Positions 1 through 11,840 are shown, counted from the stretch's first letter. The stretch: DNA of 48,200 nt from Perkinsus marinus ATCC 50983 (GCF_000006405.1 NW_003200804.1:1-48200); one strand, 5' to 3'. The notes: a model not told the origin generated them from the letters alone. Numbers and translations: made by a program.

Positions 1-713
1 AGGGTACATAGCTTACTGAGCCCTGTAGATAATGAGAAGCTATCCACTCCTAGGAAGGTCGCAGCCAGGAATGGTAGTAAAAAGAGAGCTACTCTTGAGG
101 GTGTCAACGGGCCCTCAGCCCTATTCAGCTCCTCTGCATTGATCTCGCATATAGTGACGTCATCAACTGTACTCAGGTCAGTTACGTCTATGCCACGCAA
201 GTACCGTGGTATAACCTCGTGCTTCACCTCATCAACAGAGCACACTGATGGTACGCATAGTCCGAATGATCTTGTCTTAACCTCAGGGGCATCTAGAGTA
301 ACCTCAATATAGGTCGAAGGTACACCATAAGCATTGTCGGCGCAGGCATGGTAGTCAGAATCGATGTGCCATCGACCATTCCGAGGTATAGGCGAGCCCC
401 CTATGTCGTCGGCCCCATCACTCGATACCATCATGCCCCATTGCTCCAAGCACAGTCCTCCCATGGCGCCATAGGGATCCTCGTGAGCCACTGGACAGTG
501 CGACAGTGTGTCACCTATATGATGGCTTGGGGTATCCCGACAGCTTCCGCTGTCGCCAGTGGTTCCGTTGTCATATCTACAAGATTCTAAGGTCAACGGC
601 AGATGGCTAGTGGCTCCATAGGAGTAAGAGACCCTCTCGACCGCCGCAAAGAAGAACAGAAACAAGGAAGCCAAGCGCATTAAGGGGAGCAATAATCTGC
701 CATCAGAGCGCAT
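1..713 (-). CDS. NRF-6-like (nose resistant to fluoxetine) domain protein, 5' part, runs off left edge
   Basis: An open frame runs without a stop from an ATG at 713 to the window edge. The first ~30 residues look like a signal peptide: a hydrophobic run LASLFLFFFAAV after a basic start. A Cys-rich lumenal part follows. Around residue 150 lies the motif FGLCVPSVCS, typical of the NRF N-terminal domain that precedes a multi-pass acyltransferase-3 membrane domain. A first membrane segment (about residues 206-222, ALFLLPFLAATFLGV) comes right after it, as in that family. A possible splice donor (CAGTAAGC) sits near position 17, so the rest of the membrane domain would lie beyond the edge. Family members are thought to move or acylate lipids at membranes; substrate and role here are unknown. 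The ATG was chosen because an AG acceptor (CTGCATAG) lies just upstream and the signal peptide starts there. The exon is certain to be open; the family call is likely. Confidence 0.7.
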   Translation of the reverse strand, partial: MRSDGRLLLPLMRLASLFLFFFAAVERVSYSYGATSHLPLTLESCRYDNGTTGDSGSCRDTPSHHIGDTLSHCPVAHEDPYGAMGGLCLEQWGMMVSSDGADDIGGSPIPRNGRWHIDSDYHACADNAYGVPSTYIEVTLDAPEVKTRSFGLCVPSVCSVDEVKHEVIPRYLRGIDVTDLSTVDDVTICEINAEELNRAEGPLTPSRVALFLLPFLAATFLGVDSFSLSTGLSKLCT

Positions 714-1231
714 GACCGACACCTATGCAGAACTAAGGCAAGCACTATGAGCACAGAAACACGTATCATGATATCAAACAGCTCGATCGATGTACGATTG
801 ATTCCTCTTCTTCTTGTCATAGAACGGCACACCCAAGTACTTCTCTAGTACTTGTAACTAGATAGAGGGATACTAGTACAGGCATTACTATAGTAGTCTC
901 ACATACCTCGAAGAGGTGTGGCTTCACCAAGCCTTGCTGTATCTGTAGGAGTCGGCGTTCCGGTATAAGCGTCGCGTGCATCAACTTCGACACTGGTATC
1001 TTCTTGGACTAACATTGGAGTATCGGCAACACTGCCAACAAGCCTCATAATAGACTCACCGCTCTAGCGAACCTTATCGCCTCTCCTAGGTGAGGGAAAG
1101 AGCGATAGTTCCACCTTCTATGGAGCCCAGGTGTAAGGAAATGACGATACCGGCACTGGTGTGGTGAGGCTAATGGTGTGAGGATCCCCTTGCCTCGACA
1201 AGGTAGTACTGCTAGTAGTAATGACATACTC

Positions 1232-1281
<50 letters not shown>

Positions 1282-2283
1282 CTGCTCAATTGGATGATGA
1301 TCAGTGCAAATCAAGGCTCATAGATAGAGGATCATGACATGTACTTCACATCTATTTCGTCCTCTTAGATCTCCCACCACACCATGACCACTTCCGCGGC
1401 CTCCCCACCCCCTAGCTGTGTACTCTCGTCAAGTCTAGTATTTTTTCTCTGAGTACTATAGGAATGTGCCCAAGCTACGTATAATACTACCATGAAGGCG
1501 ACAGCATACTTCTACCATAACCAGGAGCTCCCACCTCCGGTGGCAATGTACAGCATTGATGGTGTGTTATGGATGACGCAAGTGAGCCGCCTTCACCAGA
1601 ACGCTGAGTAGTTCCACCGACGGGCACTGCACCATCATGATGGGAATTGGACCCGCGCACTTTCACGTTTCGCTATCTTCTGGAGCTCACATCCCTTTTG
1701 TTGTACCCTATGGTACCTCTAATAGAGGGTCGATCGTCCAGTGGAATAGGTCTCTAACGCGTAACTAGATCCACATCTACCACTCCATTTGGTACTATCC
1801 TTGTCAACCGTAGCCACCCAAAGTGGCCTCTTCTTCCTTCTACGAGTATACATCTCCGCGTACACCACTCTGAGCTGATCGTGGTTATCAATGCTTCTAA
1901 TGTCACTACAGGAGTTGACCCTATAGCAGTCGAATAGGATAGGACAGACGACCTCTTTATCTACAAGGCATCCGAAGGGTGTAAACCAAACACTTTGGCT
2001 CTACCCCCATTACTACTCTTCATCACTTCTTACACACATGCCGATATCCTGCACTCCTTATGTTTCGATGCTGGATAGATATGACGAGAATCTCGTCACG
2101 AAAGTCGTAGAAAACGTTCACATACGACATAGTCACGCGCCAGTAAATATCGCGCGCGCCCAAAACCAGAACCTCATTTCAATGTGACCACTAGTAACAC
2201 AAGGATCATTGATAGGAAGAAAGTAGGACTAATTCTCTTGCATAGCCCCTGTGCTCAGTCACTATCCTCTATCATACTTGTCA
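714..2283. other. Intergenic stretch without a convincing gene
   Basis: I see no conserved protein here. One weak minus-strand exon candidate runs from an ATG at 1048 to a good donor (CGAG|GTATGT) near 906. It is open for about 47 codons and acidic, and I could not connect it to another exon. A CAA microsatellite lies within. The stretch 1490-2000 has short open pieces on the plus strand but no recognisable motif. Confidence 0.5.
1231..1281. repeat. (CAA)n microsatellite, about 17 units
   Basis: Perfect trinucleotide tract seen directly. It gives a poly-Leu run on the minus strand that is not evidence of a gene. Confidence 0.95.
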
Positions 2284-4407
2284 TCATTTCCTCCTCTTTT
2301 TCCTTTTCACAGGCCGCTTCTTGCCAGGCTCCACAATATACGCTGCCTCTGCATCGGCGCCACACCGCATGAGCTCAGCTATCCATCCACGCTGTCTTGC
2401 GGATAGATCGTCCCCTGGCCCCTTCACCTCCACAAAGCGTACACGCTGCCCTTGCCGGAGTGTTAGATCTGGCATGCCTCCTCCCCAATACCCCATATCG
2501 GAGAGTATGTGCCTGAATATCTTCACCATGATATCGGCTCCCATACATTGAGCAAGGCCGGCCAGAGCCTCTATGCTCCACTTCTCTGCTCGTCCTTTCC
2601 CTGCCTCCTCAACACCATGAGTCCACCGTAACCCCACCAAGCGAAGAGGCGGACTACGTTGGACTTCTCTCGACGCTCGAATGACCTCCAGAGCCAACTC
2701 GTCAGGTTCCATACTCGAGATCTTTCTCAGCCTGTCTTTAACACGAGGTGTGGCTCGATCTATGTAAGCCTCTACAAATAAATCCCCCGGATACAGTTGG
2801 CATGGGCTCACTACAGTATCTCGTTCGACAGCATCATCAATCAGCTCTCGCCATAGTAGCACAGACATGAGCCGCCGAATCATACCCCCTTCGTCATGGA
2901 CGCCTGGCCAACCCAAATGGTCCAGAGTTGCCGCCTCAACTCGACCATAGGCTCTACCGGCCCCACAGTCGACAATATCGTACTCATTGACGACAATATG
3001 AGGCGGGACCCCACCACTGAGAGCAACTTTTTCGGGTTCTGGTAGCCTTATAATGGGGTCCGACAGTAGTGAGTCTGGCCCTTCTAGGTCTATTTCCTCC
3101 ACAGTGGCCTCCGCCAACATATATGGGAAATCGGCCTGCCTACCAAGATGCCTCAAATCAATACGTAGCCTATGCAGGTACTTAGCCTTCCTGCTAGGAC
3201 TCTGTAGCTGTGAAGGTAGGATACGAATAAGCCACTGTAGAGTTATAACTGCTTGCTCCCACTCCTTACCTCTCTCCAAGGCCCATACACTATGCCATAC
3301 AACACTAACCAGCTGCCACCAGCACGTCAAGCTAGCTTGCCACCTCTCTAGCCGCTCCAAACGTTGCTTCACATCATCAAGGCGGGCGTCTATGTACTGC
3401 ATAACAAGCCGTCCGAGGTCTGCTAACTTGAGGGCACCCTGGGCCCCGAGCTGCCACAGATAAGCACCGTATACCCCTACTTGAATGAGCTCATACTCCT
3501 CACGATCGAGCAACCACGGCATCGTAGATAGGGAGGCCCCCGGAAAGGCGCATCGTAATTTACCTGCCTGGGCCAGGACGAGAGCCTTGGGCATGGTGGC
3601 CAATTGGAAGGTAGCACTCGATGGGCCCTGCATATCTCCACCTAATACCTCCAATAGGGCGGTGATGACAGCTAAGAGCCTTACTGTCACTACTGTGAGT
3701 CGGACATAGGCAGACTCCCTGAGGGCCTTCAGAACCATAGACATGTCAAGGACCGATCGGTGGAGGGTCCGCTGACGACCACTGAACTCCGTCCGAATAG
3801 ACTTCAGGAGGGATGCCTTGGTACCAGCACTGGGTAGAGCTAGTGTGGCCGCTAGTCGACGAAGGGCATTAGTATCCAATGACTGCAGCAAGTTAGGCAT
3901 CAGAGGGCCGCCGCCCAACTGTGGTACCTCTACAGTGCAGGCAATGGTCTCGAAACCCCTGAGGGCCTGGGGCTCCTCATATGTGAGAACTTGCTCTGCT
4001 GGGGACAAGCAAGTATGGTAGATGTAACCTCGTTGGAAGAGCTCTTCATCACCGGAGCCATCAGTAGGATGCCACTTGGGCCACCTCCTCCCTGCTAACC
4101 CTGCGAGGCGACGTAGAGCTGTAAGGCTGAGCTCTTCAACACCTTTGAGGAGGACATATTCCTCATCATGAAGGTAGCAAGCCGTCTGATAAGACTGCTG
4201 ACCTAGACCTGGGCTAGATTCGTGAACCTGGGCCTGCCCCCTCCGTGTTAGATCATCCATCACAAGCTGGCAGGCAGATCTCAAAGCCTCTCCTGCCGCT
4301 ACATGGGCCTCCCTTTCTTTCGGTTTAGAGGCCCCCTTCTTGTTAATCTCCATATCACTACCCGAGGACAGGGATACCTCCGAGGGACCCTCCTGGATCT
4401 CAGTCAT
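2284..4407 (-). CDS. FAN1: FAN1-type structure-specific nuclease (VRR-NUC domain)
   Basis: A 707-residue intronless frame. The C-terminus carries a VRR-NUC nuclease fold: MPDL at about residue 645 and VEVKGPGDDLSARQ at about 660-673 give the D...E-x-K metal-binding set of the PD-(D/E)xK family, as in human FAN1. Upstream are a SAP-like segment (LLQSLDTNALRRLAATL, roughly 165-205), a long helical TPR-like middle, and a block resembling the FAN1 region before the nuclease. The last residues are a Lys/Arg tail that looks like a nuclear signal. FAN1 cuts DNA near interstrand crosslinks and branched structures. No N-terminal UBZ zinc finger is visible, as in many protist and bacterial relatives. 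The frame stays open upstream of 4407, but the first good ATG (MTEIQEG) is here, 5 bases after an AG that could accept a spliced leader. The lack of introns is odd in this intron-rich window. Confidence 0.9.
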   Translation of the reverse strand: MTEIQEGPSEVSLSSGSDMEINKKGASKPKEREAHVAAGEALRSACQLVMDDLTRRGQAQVHESSPGLGQQSYQTACYLHDEEYVLLKGVEELSLTALRRLAGLAGRRWPKWHPTDGSGDEELFQRGYIYHTCLSPAEQVLTYEEPQALRGFETIACTVEVPQLGGGPLMPNLLQSLDTNALRRLAATLALPSAGTKASLLKSIRTEFSGRQRTLHRSVLDMSMVLKALRESAYVRLTVVTVRLLAVITALLEVLGGDMQGPSSATFQLATMPKALVLAQAGKLRCAFPGASLSTMPWLLDREEYELIQVGVYGAYLWQLGAQGALKLADLGRLVMQYIDARLDDVKQRLERLERWQASLTCWWQLVSVVWHSVWALERGKEWEQAVITLQWLIRILPSQLQSPSRKAKYLHRLRIDLRHLGRQADFPYMLAEATVEEIDLEGPDSLLSDPIIRLPEPEKVALSGGVPPHIVVNEYDIVDCGAGRAYGRVEAATLDHLGWPGVHDEGGMIRRLMSVLLWRELIDDAVERDTVVSPCQLYPGDLFVEAYIDRATPRVKDRLRKISSMEPDELALEVIRASREVQRSPPLRLVGLRWTHGVEEAGKGRAEKWSIEALAGLAQCMGADIMVKIFRHILSDMGYWGGGMPDLTLRQGQRVRFVEVKGPGDDLSARQRGWIAELMRCGADAEAAYIVEPGKKRPVKRKKRRK

Positions 4408-5529
4408 AGGAGCTCGATGTTGTGATGATAAACAGAGAAGGATTAAACAATAGCCCAACACAACAAGGGAAGCCGACGGAGCAAAACGGTCATGAATTAT
4501 TACTAGCAGCGTTGTAGATCCAGAGAGGAGGATGTCCCTTGAGGTCGGGCAGGAGTTATTGCAAGCCTTAGTGGCAATAATACTCACCACCACAGTGTGG
4601 CTCGGAGTTCAAGAAACCTGAACTCCCACTACGCTTGCACAGCCTCATACAAGTGGGCGACATGGGACCTACTAGCATTACCTCTCCTCGCACTCATTGA
4701 ATTGATATTACCTATGTTGTAGGGCGATAACCTTGGCCATTATTGGCAGGTCAATATCTCCCCCTTGATGGACTTGAGGTGGGATATCCAAGTCGATCTC
4801 CTTATCGCCACTAACCGTCCCTACAACCTCGACCACTCTGACATGATACACACATAATATCGATACAGTAATGGCCTCCTACACTATGTCCCCACTGCTT
4901 GGTGCTGATATCCCTTCCGGGCATCTACACAGTATTTGCTCTCCATCGGGGGCCATGAGGTGGAATTCCCCTTGATTGGTACCGTTGCCACTTAGCTGAG
5001 TAAGCCATAATAGGGAGCAGGGAACAAAGATGACTCCTTACCTTCCCAATCAGCCTAACACGATGGCCTCTCATAGCAGTCATGTGGCTGCTATCCACGA
5101 GGGGACAAGAGAGGTTGGCACTCATAGTGTAAAGGGAGAAGTAACTAGCTGTGGAACGATTGTCTAGTTGACTTATAACCATGATGTGGGTTGGAGTCAC
5201 GCCACAATGGTAGACAACACAGACGCAGCACGGCCACTGCACTAGAGGCAGCACAAGATGGACTTGGTAGGGTTACACACAATAAATACACCCAACGATG
5301 TACTAGCAAACTCACAACCAGGGTCTTTCTCTACGATGGGTCACTTCTGGAAGTGGAAGCAGTTTGTGCAACATTTCGGCCTTCATACTGCATAGTCGAG
5401 CAAGGTAAACCGCATAGACGATATATCCTATTCATCGTTTGATGGGTGGTGATTATATCCACTGTAAATATACCATGTTATTGCATAATATTAATGTGCT
5501 CATCAACATTGCAACAATAAGCAGTATTT
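4408..5529. other. Intergenic, nothing recognised
   Basis: Only short frames on both strands, no motif, no good chain of splice sites. It separates FAN1 from the GBP relic. Confidence 0.5.
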
Positions 5530-8047
5530 ATCACTGACTCCAGACATCATTCATGTCCGTCGTACTGTTACTCCAAATGGATCTCGTGTTGGCGTCGACA
5601 TCTTCTCAGGCTTCCCTCCAATCTGTGGTTGGTGCCCACCACCATAACGTAGAAGGCTTATGATGAGCTCAGATTGGTTCACTAGGACCTATCGAGCAGT
5701 CCTGATGTGTCCACCCTCCAACTGACCTACATCAGCGTGCTGTGGCCTCAGCTTACGGTCAGCCTCGGCACTAGTGGACCGTAGCTTACCACACTCAGCT
5801 CAACATCTCATTGTCGTGCCTCATTCAATTGTCTATTTAGTCTCGTCTCCAGTCCTGCATGATGAGTAGCATCCACTGTTGCTGAGATCAGGTCCCCACC
5901 TATGAGCTGCTCCTCGTGCTCAGCCTTCACCGATAACAGTTTCCAAGTCCAGAGACTTCAACTCTGATAATGCTCCATACACTGCATCCCAGCCATAGCA
6001 TCGCCTTTGAACGACCCTCAATGTCTGGTCTACCTTAGGTTATTCAACTCAGCTTCAGCAGCCCCGGTGCTAGAGCTGCTCTTCGAGGTACCCCTCTCTT
6101 GTAGTTTGTCCTGCTGCAATTGCTTCACTTGGTCCCGTATGACAGACTCCTGGTCACGCGTCTGGAGCGGTCGGCGGCGACAATAGCGAGCCTCGAATCC
6201 TCAACGGCGCTCACTTGAGCCGCCTCTCGTAGGAATCTGTATTGTGTATCTTCCAATCATTGTTTGGCCTCCTCCAGCATCATCTCGAGCTCGACAACAC
6301 GCTCGTCCTTCCCTGATAGAGGAACGAGTATACCATGCCAGCTCGAGTGCCAGCTCTTACTTGAGCGAAATCAACAGTGTGCTGCTCACGCTCTCGAGCA
6401 ATCATTTCCTGGACAGCCGTATTTCAGTAGCAGCTCAACCGCCGTCGACTCGTATAGAGATATCAACTTGGAGGAAACTCGTTTGGAAGGAAACGAATGC
6501 TGCATAGCTGCTGCCAGGCCATGGCTAGATCGGTGATTCACCGTCGGTGAAGTTTACCAAGCTCTTTTGTTCAATGTACTTGTAAAGGAGCAACCATATT
6601 GCCGTAGACACTGTGTTAAGCAATGACACTACGAACAAAAAGTGAGTGTCAACGAAACCCTCTCACTTGTGCTTACCTCGGAACTCCTTCTCTGACATCA
6701 GCAGCTTTTGCATCACATCCTCATTCATCGTGACTCGGTACCTGATCCCATTGATCATCATCGAGAAACAATAAGTGTAGACCTACACATGGACCGCATC
6801 TCTGACAACAACGTTTGTCCAGGCACTCCGTATAGTGGGCACGGCACTAGAGTTTATGCCGTTGACATATCTACACTGGACAGTTACAGCACTGCCTTTG
6901 ACAGTGTTGTCCAGCTCACTCCTGAGCAAGTGTGGTGAGCATTGATCCGTTGGGAGCTGTCCCTCCTATCATCTTGGGCTTCAACGATGAGTACACCTAG
7001 TGACCAGGCTGAGTCCTCTGATGATATCTTAGTATTACCTTCTCGACGAATGCATCAACCTGCTGCTGGAATTGAGGCATCAATGCTCGATACGGCAGCT
7101 TTTGGATGTTCCTCAAGTCGGCCCTGATATGACGGTAAGCCGTCATGAATATACGATGTCGATGATGGTCACTACTGATTCTCCACTGGTCTAACCATCA
7201 CTGAACAGCTGCCATCCCTGAACGTAGCCTGCATGATACAATCACGTATTTTATTTTTCTGCTCGATCCCTTCACTACGGCCTGCTACCGGCCTCAGAGC
7301 ATGCTCGAGATACCTTGGCTAGAAGCATTACTAACAGCAGGTGGCCCTGTCATTCGCCACTTCTTGGGTGATATTGATTGCCCTGTTAACTCGTTGACTA
7401 GCTTCAAGTTGAAGTCCCAAAGTACCCATAGTAGTTGGGAGGTCGGCGGCAAGGTCGGCTGAGTCAGCCTTGAATGAGGATCGAACAACATGAATGTGCT
7501 TTGTGGGATGGAGTACCTATCTCACGGCATTACCGGATACCCTTAAACCAGAGTACTCACCAGATTGAGTTAGTCGAGATTCTCCTCGTTTATCGCACCC
7601 ATACACGAAGAAGGAAGGCACAATGAGAATATCTGCATATCGCAGCTTGTAGTTCGGACACAGCTACCCAGACCCTCAGTATCGATGAGAATAGCATGAA
7701 AATTCTGCCCTAGTTGAACCTGAGTCATTGTGTCCTCGAGGTAAGGCGGTTGGCAAGGGGTACTACCGGGTGGCCCCACATCCATATACCACGAGTGCAG
7801 GGGTCGAATCCATCTTGTAGGCCAAGGAGACGACTGTTCATGACAGGATTCTTGCCCCTACGGTAGAGACCAGCAATACCAACTACAGCGACCTGATCGA
7901 GGATACCTCTCAGACCCGAAAGCAGCATGCAATGACCTTCCCCTCGATCTGCCTTAGTATATTGAAGGCGTACTCATCAACAGTGCATTGGCCAGACTCA
8001 TCGATGGATATCAGTTGTACGGGGCCACCATGGTAGCTAGGAGCCAT
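5530..8047 (-). pseudogene. Decayed guanylate-binding protein (GBP/atlastin-like large GTPase)
   Basis: Pieces of one GBP follow each other in the right order but in shifting frames. ATG at 8047, then GGPVQLISIDESGQ and ILRQIEGK; a 44-base GT-AG intron; then VAVVGIAGLYRRGKN (P-loop region), CTRGIWMW (GBP hallmark), HAILIDTEGLGS (the DTEG switch), MQIFSLCL and GAINEENLD; then WDFNLKLVNE, AVPTIRSAWTN and helical-domain fragments TMNEDVMQKLLMSEKEF (about 6690). A frame-shifting coiled-coil tail runs to about 5530. Damage is clear. The P-loop ends in N instead of S/T. A TAA follows NLD where the family has Gln. About six residues are missing after SLCL. There are several frame changes in the coiled coil (6030-6500). 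Some splice donors survive, e.g. CGAG|GTAAGC near 6680. GBPs act at membranes, in animals in cell-autonomous immunity; in protists the role is unknown. This copy cannot make a full protein. Confidence 0.8.
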
Positions 8048-8199
8048 AGTGGCCACTCGATGATGAGGAGGTAGACTGGGACATGTTAATGCAGGATCAT
8101 TGAACAAACCACCGACAACACCCTCTCATCATCCGGCCACCAACGGAATCAATTATTCGTGTCTCACGGATGAACACTCATGAACATGTGTTGATATTA

Positions 8200-9018
8200 T
8201 TAATACGATGGATGTGCACGATGCTGCTGTTTACTGGATATAACCCCGACCAACCATTCCATACCATCCTGGACCCCTTCACCCGACTTGGCTGAGCATG
8301 CCTAGTCAACAGTGTTGACTCAACACTAACATGCTTCATCATAACCCTATCACACACTTGTATAGTCCAAGTCCTCTCTCTGATATTGTCCAAATGCAAA
8401 GCATCGGATATCTCCTACAAGAAGAGCTCGTTTACACGGCGGATATAGAGCTCTCACATTAGCAGGCAATGCCTGTAGCAAATCCTGTTTGTTGGCGAAT
8501 ACCAATAGAGCCGTCCCTCCTGCCGTACAAAAGTTCCATCTGACCCCACCTTGAATGCTATACCCAGCTTATCCTCTTGCAGTAGTTCATTTAGTTCCTT
8601 GCCGCTCTCCTCCAATCGTCTACGATCTGCTGAGTCTACCACGAACACTAGCCCATCGGTAGCCTCAAAGTAGTTAGACCAGTAGGGTCGGATGGTCTTC
8701 TGGCCTGAACACCCCTCACCAACTACAGGCGACAATCGGTGACTCACCACCAATATCCCATACATTCAGCTTGAAACCATCGCGGACCAGACTCTTTATA
8801 TTGAAGCCCTACCAGAACATCACAACAATAACAAAATCATACTGTAGGAGCCGGTTTGACGAGGAGTGCCTCACCTGTGTTGGCATCACTTGAGTGATAT
8901 CCTCCTCACTAAGCTTGCGCAATATCGTTGTCTTACCCGCATTGTCTAGGCCTAATACCAGTATCCTAGCCTCTTTTTCATCACGCTTCAACTTCTTCAA
9001 GATGCTCAGGAGTCCCAT
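8200..9018 (-). CDS. ARL3: ARL3-type small GTPase, six exons
   Basis: Exons 9018-8875, 8808-8748, 8704-8564, 8519-8458, 8414-8358 and 8301-8200 join in phase to 188 residues (ARL3 is about 182). All five introns are GT-AG and 43-66 bases. Motifs seen: MGLL start, [10 protein letters not shown]-loop, the switch-1 Thr in MPTQGFNIKS, WDIGGQ switch 2, NKQD and CSA guanine-binding motifs. The long match [20 protein letters not shown] and [19 protein letters not shown] favour ARL3 over ARL2. ARL3 releases lipidated cargo from carrier proteins at the cilium or flagellum, which fits an organism with flagellated zoospores. Gly2 in ARL3 is usually acetylated rather than myristoylated. The Met is fixed by the strong N-terminal match. 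The tail after the last helix ([10 protein letters not shown]) is slightly longer than usual. Confidence 0.93.
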
Positions 9019-9730
9019 GCTGGAGGAATACCTTGTACAGTCCTACCCATATCATATACTCCCATATGTAACCATCATTGAATGACTCTAACTCGCCCAA
9101 AATAATGATGACATCATCAATAGTAGAAACTGCTGACACTACACCACACATGGTAAATACTGTACAGTGTCAATTAGTGTCCAAGAGCAGGCGAGGAATG
9201 CGATGAGGGAGTGATGCGATTCGCACCAAGCAGCTCGAGCAGCTCAGCAGTTCGGGAGGGAGATCGTCATCCTCGTGGAGAGCGGTGAGTTTGCCTGCAG
9301 TCCACCAACATGCCTCGACATGGACGCGAGCATTGATACTCGACAACTAACGACATGTTCCGGGATAATACCCAAGGCAATAGACGTACAGAGATAAGGC
9401 ACCCTCAACAGGGGATCATATACTCTACAAAGGGACGGATAGGACACCGCAGGGCTACGACCACTATACGGTGCATCAGTAGCCGTTTCCTAGATACTTG
9501 AGTGAGATGGCGGCAGAACTATCTCGTGACGGCGGAGGGCATCCATCTCGACAAAGAGCATTCACAGTCTTAGGCGAGCCTTGAGGAGCCTCAATGCATG
9601 CAGCCTTCCTTCACTACTCCCGATATCACGACTATCCATACTATCACCATCCTCAGCGTCAGGCCAGCCTCCAGCGAGAGAGTCGTGATGATGTGGGGGA
9701 AAGGAGAGGACGGTTGAGGTCAATGCTCAG
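9019..9730. other. Upstream region of ARL3, no firm gene
   Basis: Holds the ARL3 upstream region. A plus-strand ATG at 9214 opens 23 codons ending at a GTGAGT donor near 9284, and an open stretch lies around 9500-9690, but the frames could not be joined. Confidence 0.4.
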
Positions 9731-10005
9731 TGGAACATCAATACATCCACCCGACACCGCTTCCTAGGTATCCGCTCCAACGGCTCATTACGCACAGGCG
9801 GTGTAGAGCAATGATGATGATGCCGACATTGAGGTAACTCTGGAGTGTTCGACCTACAACAATGCGGGCGAAACCATTCCCACATCATTGACAAACACAA
9901 CATAGGCCAGAGAATTCCACCCAGAAAGCCAGCGGGTGGTTTATTATCACTGTTGATGATCAAGCGCTTCCCTGGGATGTCACTCAGAATGCGGTTTCAA
10001 ACTGA
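9731..10005 (+). CDS. Possible 3' exons of an unrecognised spliced gene
   Basis: Exon 9731-9833 follows a good acceptor (ATGCTCAG) and ends at TTGAG|GTAACT. Exon 9906-10005 follows ACAACATAG and ends in TGA. The 72-base intron keeps phase. The joined end reads ...RPENSTQKASGWFIITVDD and onward, with no known motif. Upstream exons were not resolved, so this may be chance. Treat as a candidate only. Confidence 0.28.
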
Positions 10006-10794
10006 GAGTCTTGCTATGACTTGATAACGCGAAACGGATTCCTGCTCACTGCGATAGTGTACGGCATTCAGATGTCCGTTCCACGGGAAGGTATAAGACT
10101 GCCGGTGAGCAGAGATATCACATCCGGTACAACGCAGAGATGATCATCCCGTGCACGCCACAGTCGCGGCCACTCGAGGATATGCAGCAGCATGCTCACT
10201 ATCCCACCCAGGATAGCACATGAAATGCGATCTAGTCCTGATCGAGTTCTCGATATGTACTACTACAACATACTAAAGTAGTAGCCTCCCCCCCAGCCTG
10301 TAGACTACAATGATCCTCTCTATGTAGACCAATGACTACCGATGTAATAGAACCCCTGACTGTTGCTGTCTATATAACCACGTACGGAGAATTTCCAATG
10401 ACTACATATCAGGAGTAAGAGCCATATACGAGAAGAAATCTGAAAAGGCATCACCACATGTTTCGACCCATCATCCAAGACTTAAGTGTAGTGTATGAAA
10501 CCAGAATGTTATACTGAAATAAACTACGAGAAAAAGCTGTCGACGTGATACGTTGACGATTTCAATCAACAGTAATACGCTATAAACCCTTGAAGGCCAT
10601 GAAGACCTCACTAGAGGACTCGAGTAAGAATAAGCCACGCATAGGTAACAAGTCGATGACTGAGTGAGTGGGCTGCTACCTAACGTACATGCCTTGATAT
10701 ATAAGGTTGGTAAGCTTCGTTCGGATAGTTGGTCGAGGACAGATATGATGCGATCGCAAAAGTACTGTAAAAAGGATGATCGAACAAGACATGG
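10006..10794. other. Intergenic, nothing recognised
   Basis: AT/GC-balanced sequence with only short frames and no motif on either strand. Confidence 0.5.
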
Positions 10795-11840
10795 CTATCC
10801 TTCACCGATCCGCTTGCACCGTTCATTGGCATCTGCTCTCACACATTTGACAGGAGTTTGATTATGTGGAGTCGACGATAGTTGAGGATCTGTCGATCGT
10901 CTTACCAATTCAGTAGCATCAGAATGACAGCTAGTGGATGTTGTTGATGATGGTCCCTTGTTCAATTGCTGCTGCCCATTGGACATAATACGATCCCATA
11001 GACGCTGATCGAACCCATCGGATCTATGAGAAGAAGAAGAAGAACCATCTTCTTCTGCTGTTGTCGCTGGCCAAACATCTTCATCCTCATAAGACTGTCT
11101 CTCTACGATGTGTAACGCCTTCACACACTCAGCCTCCTTAGTTCGACCGATCAGGTGTGAGACGCTTGAAGGGAGGTCACCGACCTCATTGTTTATAGTT
11201 AACCCGTTATTACATACTCTTTGAAAGTTGACATTGTGCCCTTTAGAATTCGCGCTAGACCCTCGGCGTCGATTAATTGCATCCATTCCGGCGTTGTCCA
11301 ATCCGGTACTACTGCTGCACAGCGAGCGCGTCACCAACGTCATCGGCGCTGGTGAAAGCTGTTCCTTCCCGTGAAAATTGGATCGAAATTCTTCCGCATC
11401 AGCTCGGGATGAACTACTAGGAGACTGCGTAGCTCCAGTGACGACTGAAACAAGGAGTATGAGATCATCAGTACGATATGCGAGGCCGCTTACATCGAGT
11501 TACGTGAGGATATCCCCTTGAGCTCTTGGATTCTATGGGAAGGAATGGTTGGCCACCGGAATCAGCATCAGTTCCTGTTGATGACTGTAATGGTGTCAAG
11601 TAAGTCGGAAGTGATGCTCGGCGAGATGGACATGCTCCTGCTGGTAACAGGGTCATGAGATTACACAAGACTGCTGGGTAGGGTCAAAGTGGTCAACGAA
11701 AAAATACTGAAGAAATGCCCTCCCGGGGTTCCAGCCCACGATGCGCCTGAAATCGGCATCATCGTTAACTACTAAATTACTCAGCGATAGGTAGGTGAGC
11801 CGAACAATTGCATGCACGAACTCTCCGATAATCATCATAA
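10795..11840 (-). CDS. Unrecognised spliced gene, 3' part with Ser-rich tail
   Basis: The last exon, 10795-11444, is joined by a 49-base GT-AG intron (11445-11493, acceptor TTGTTTCAG) in phase to an exon ending at 11494 that reads ACPSRRASLPTYLTPLQSS and onward. The C-terminal ~216 residues are hydrophilic, with a poly-Ser patch and many Gln/Asn/Ser, and look disordered. Further upstream (about 11665-11830) lies a protein-like exon, EFVHAIVRLTYLSLSNL, then GWNPGRAFLQYFFVDHFDP. It probably belongs to the same gene, though its junction to the next exon was not resolved. The FVHAIVRL block is like helical repeats seen in some alveolate cytoskeletal proteins, which is only an impression. The 5' end is unknown and could reach 12.6 kb (exon-like MRSLIRTYEQ before GTAGAG at about 12530). 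Confidence 0.5.

Noticed and set aside
1045-1314. Minus-strand frame with a poly-Leu run
   Set aside because: Created by the CAA microsatellite; no other sign of coding.
2284-4593. Longer FAN1 frame starting at 4593
   Set aside because: That start is GTG, and the extra residues are hydrophobic, non-conserved and lie before a likely acceptor; the ATG at 4407 is preferred.
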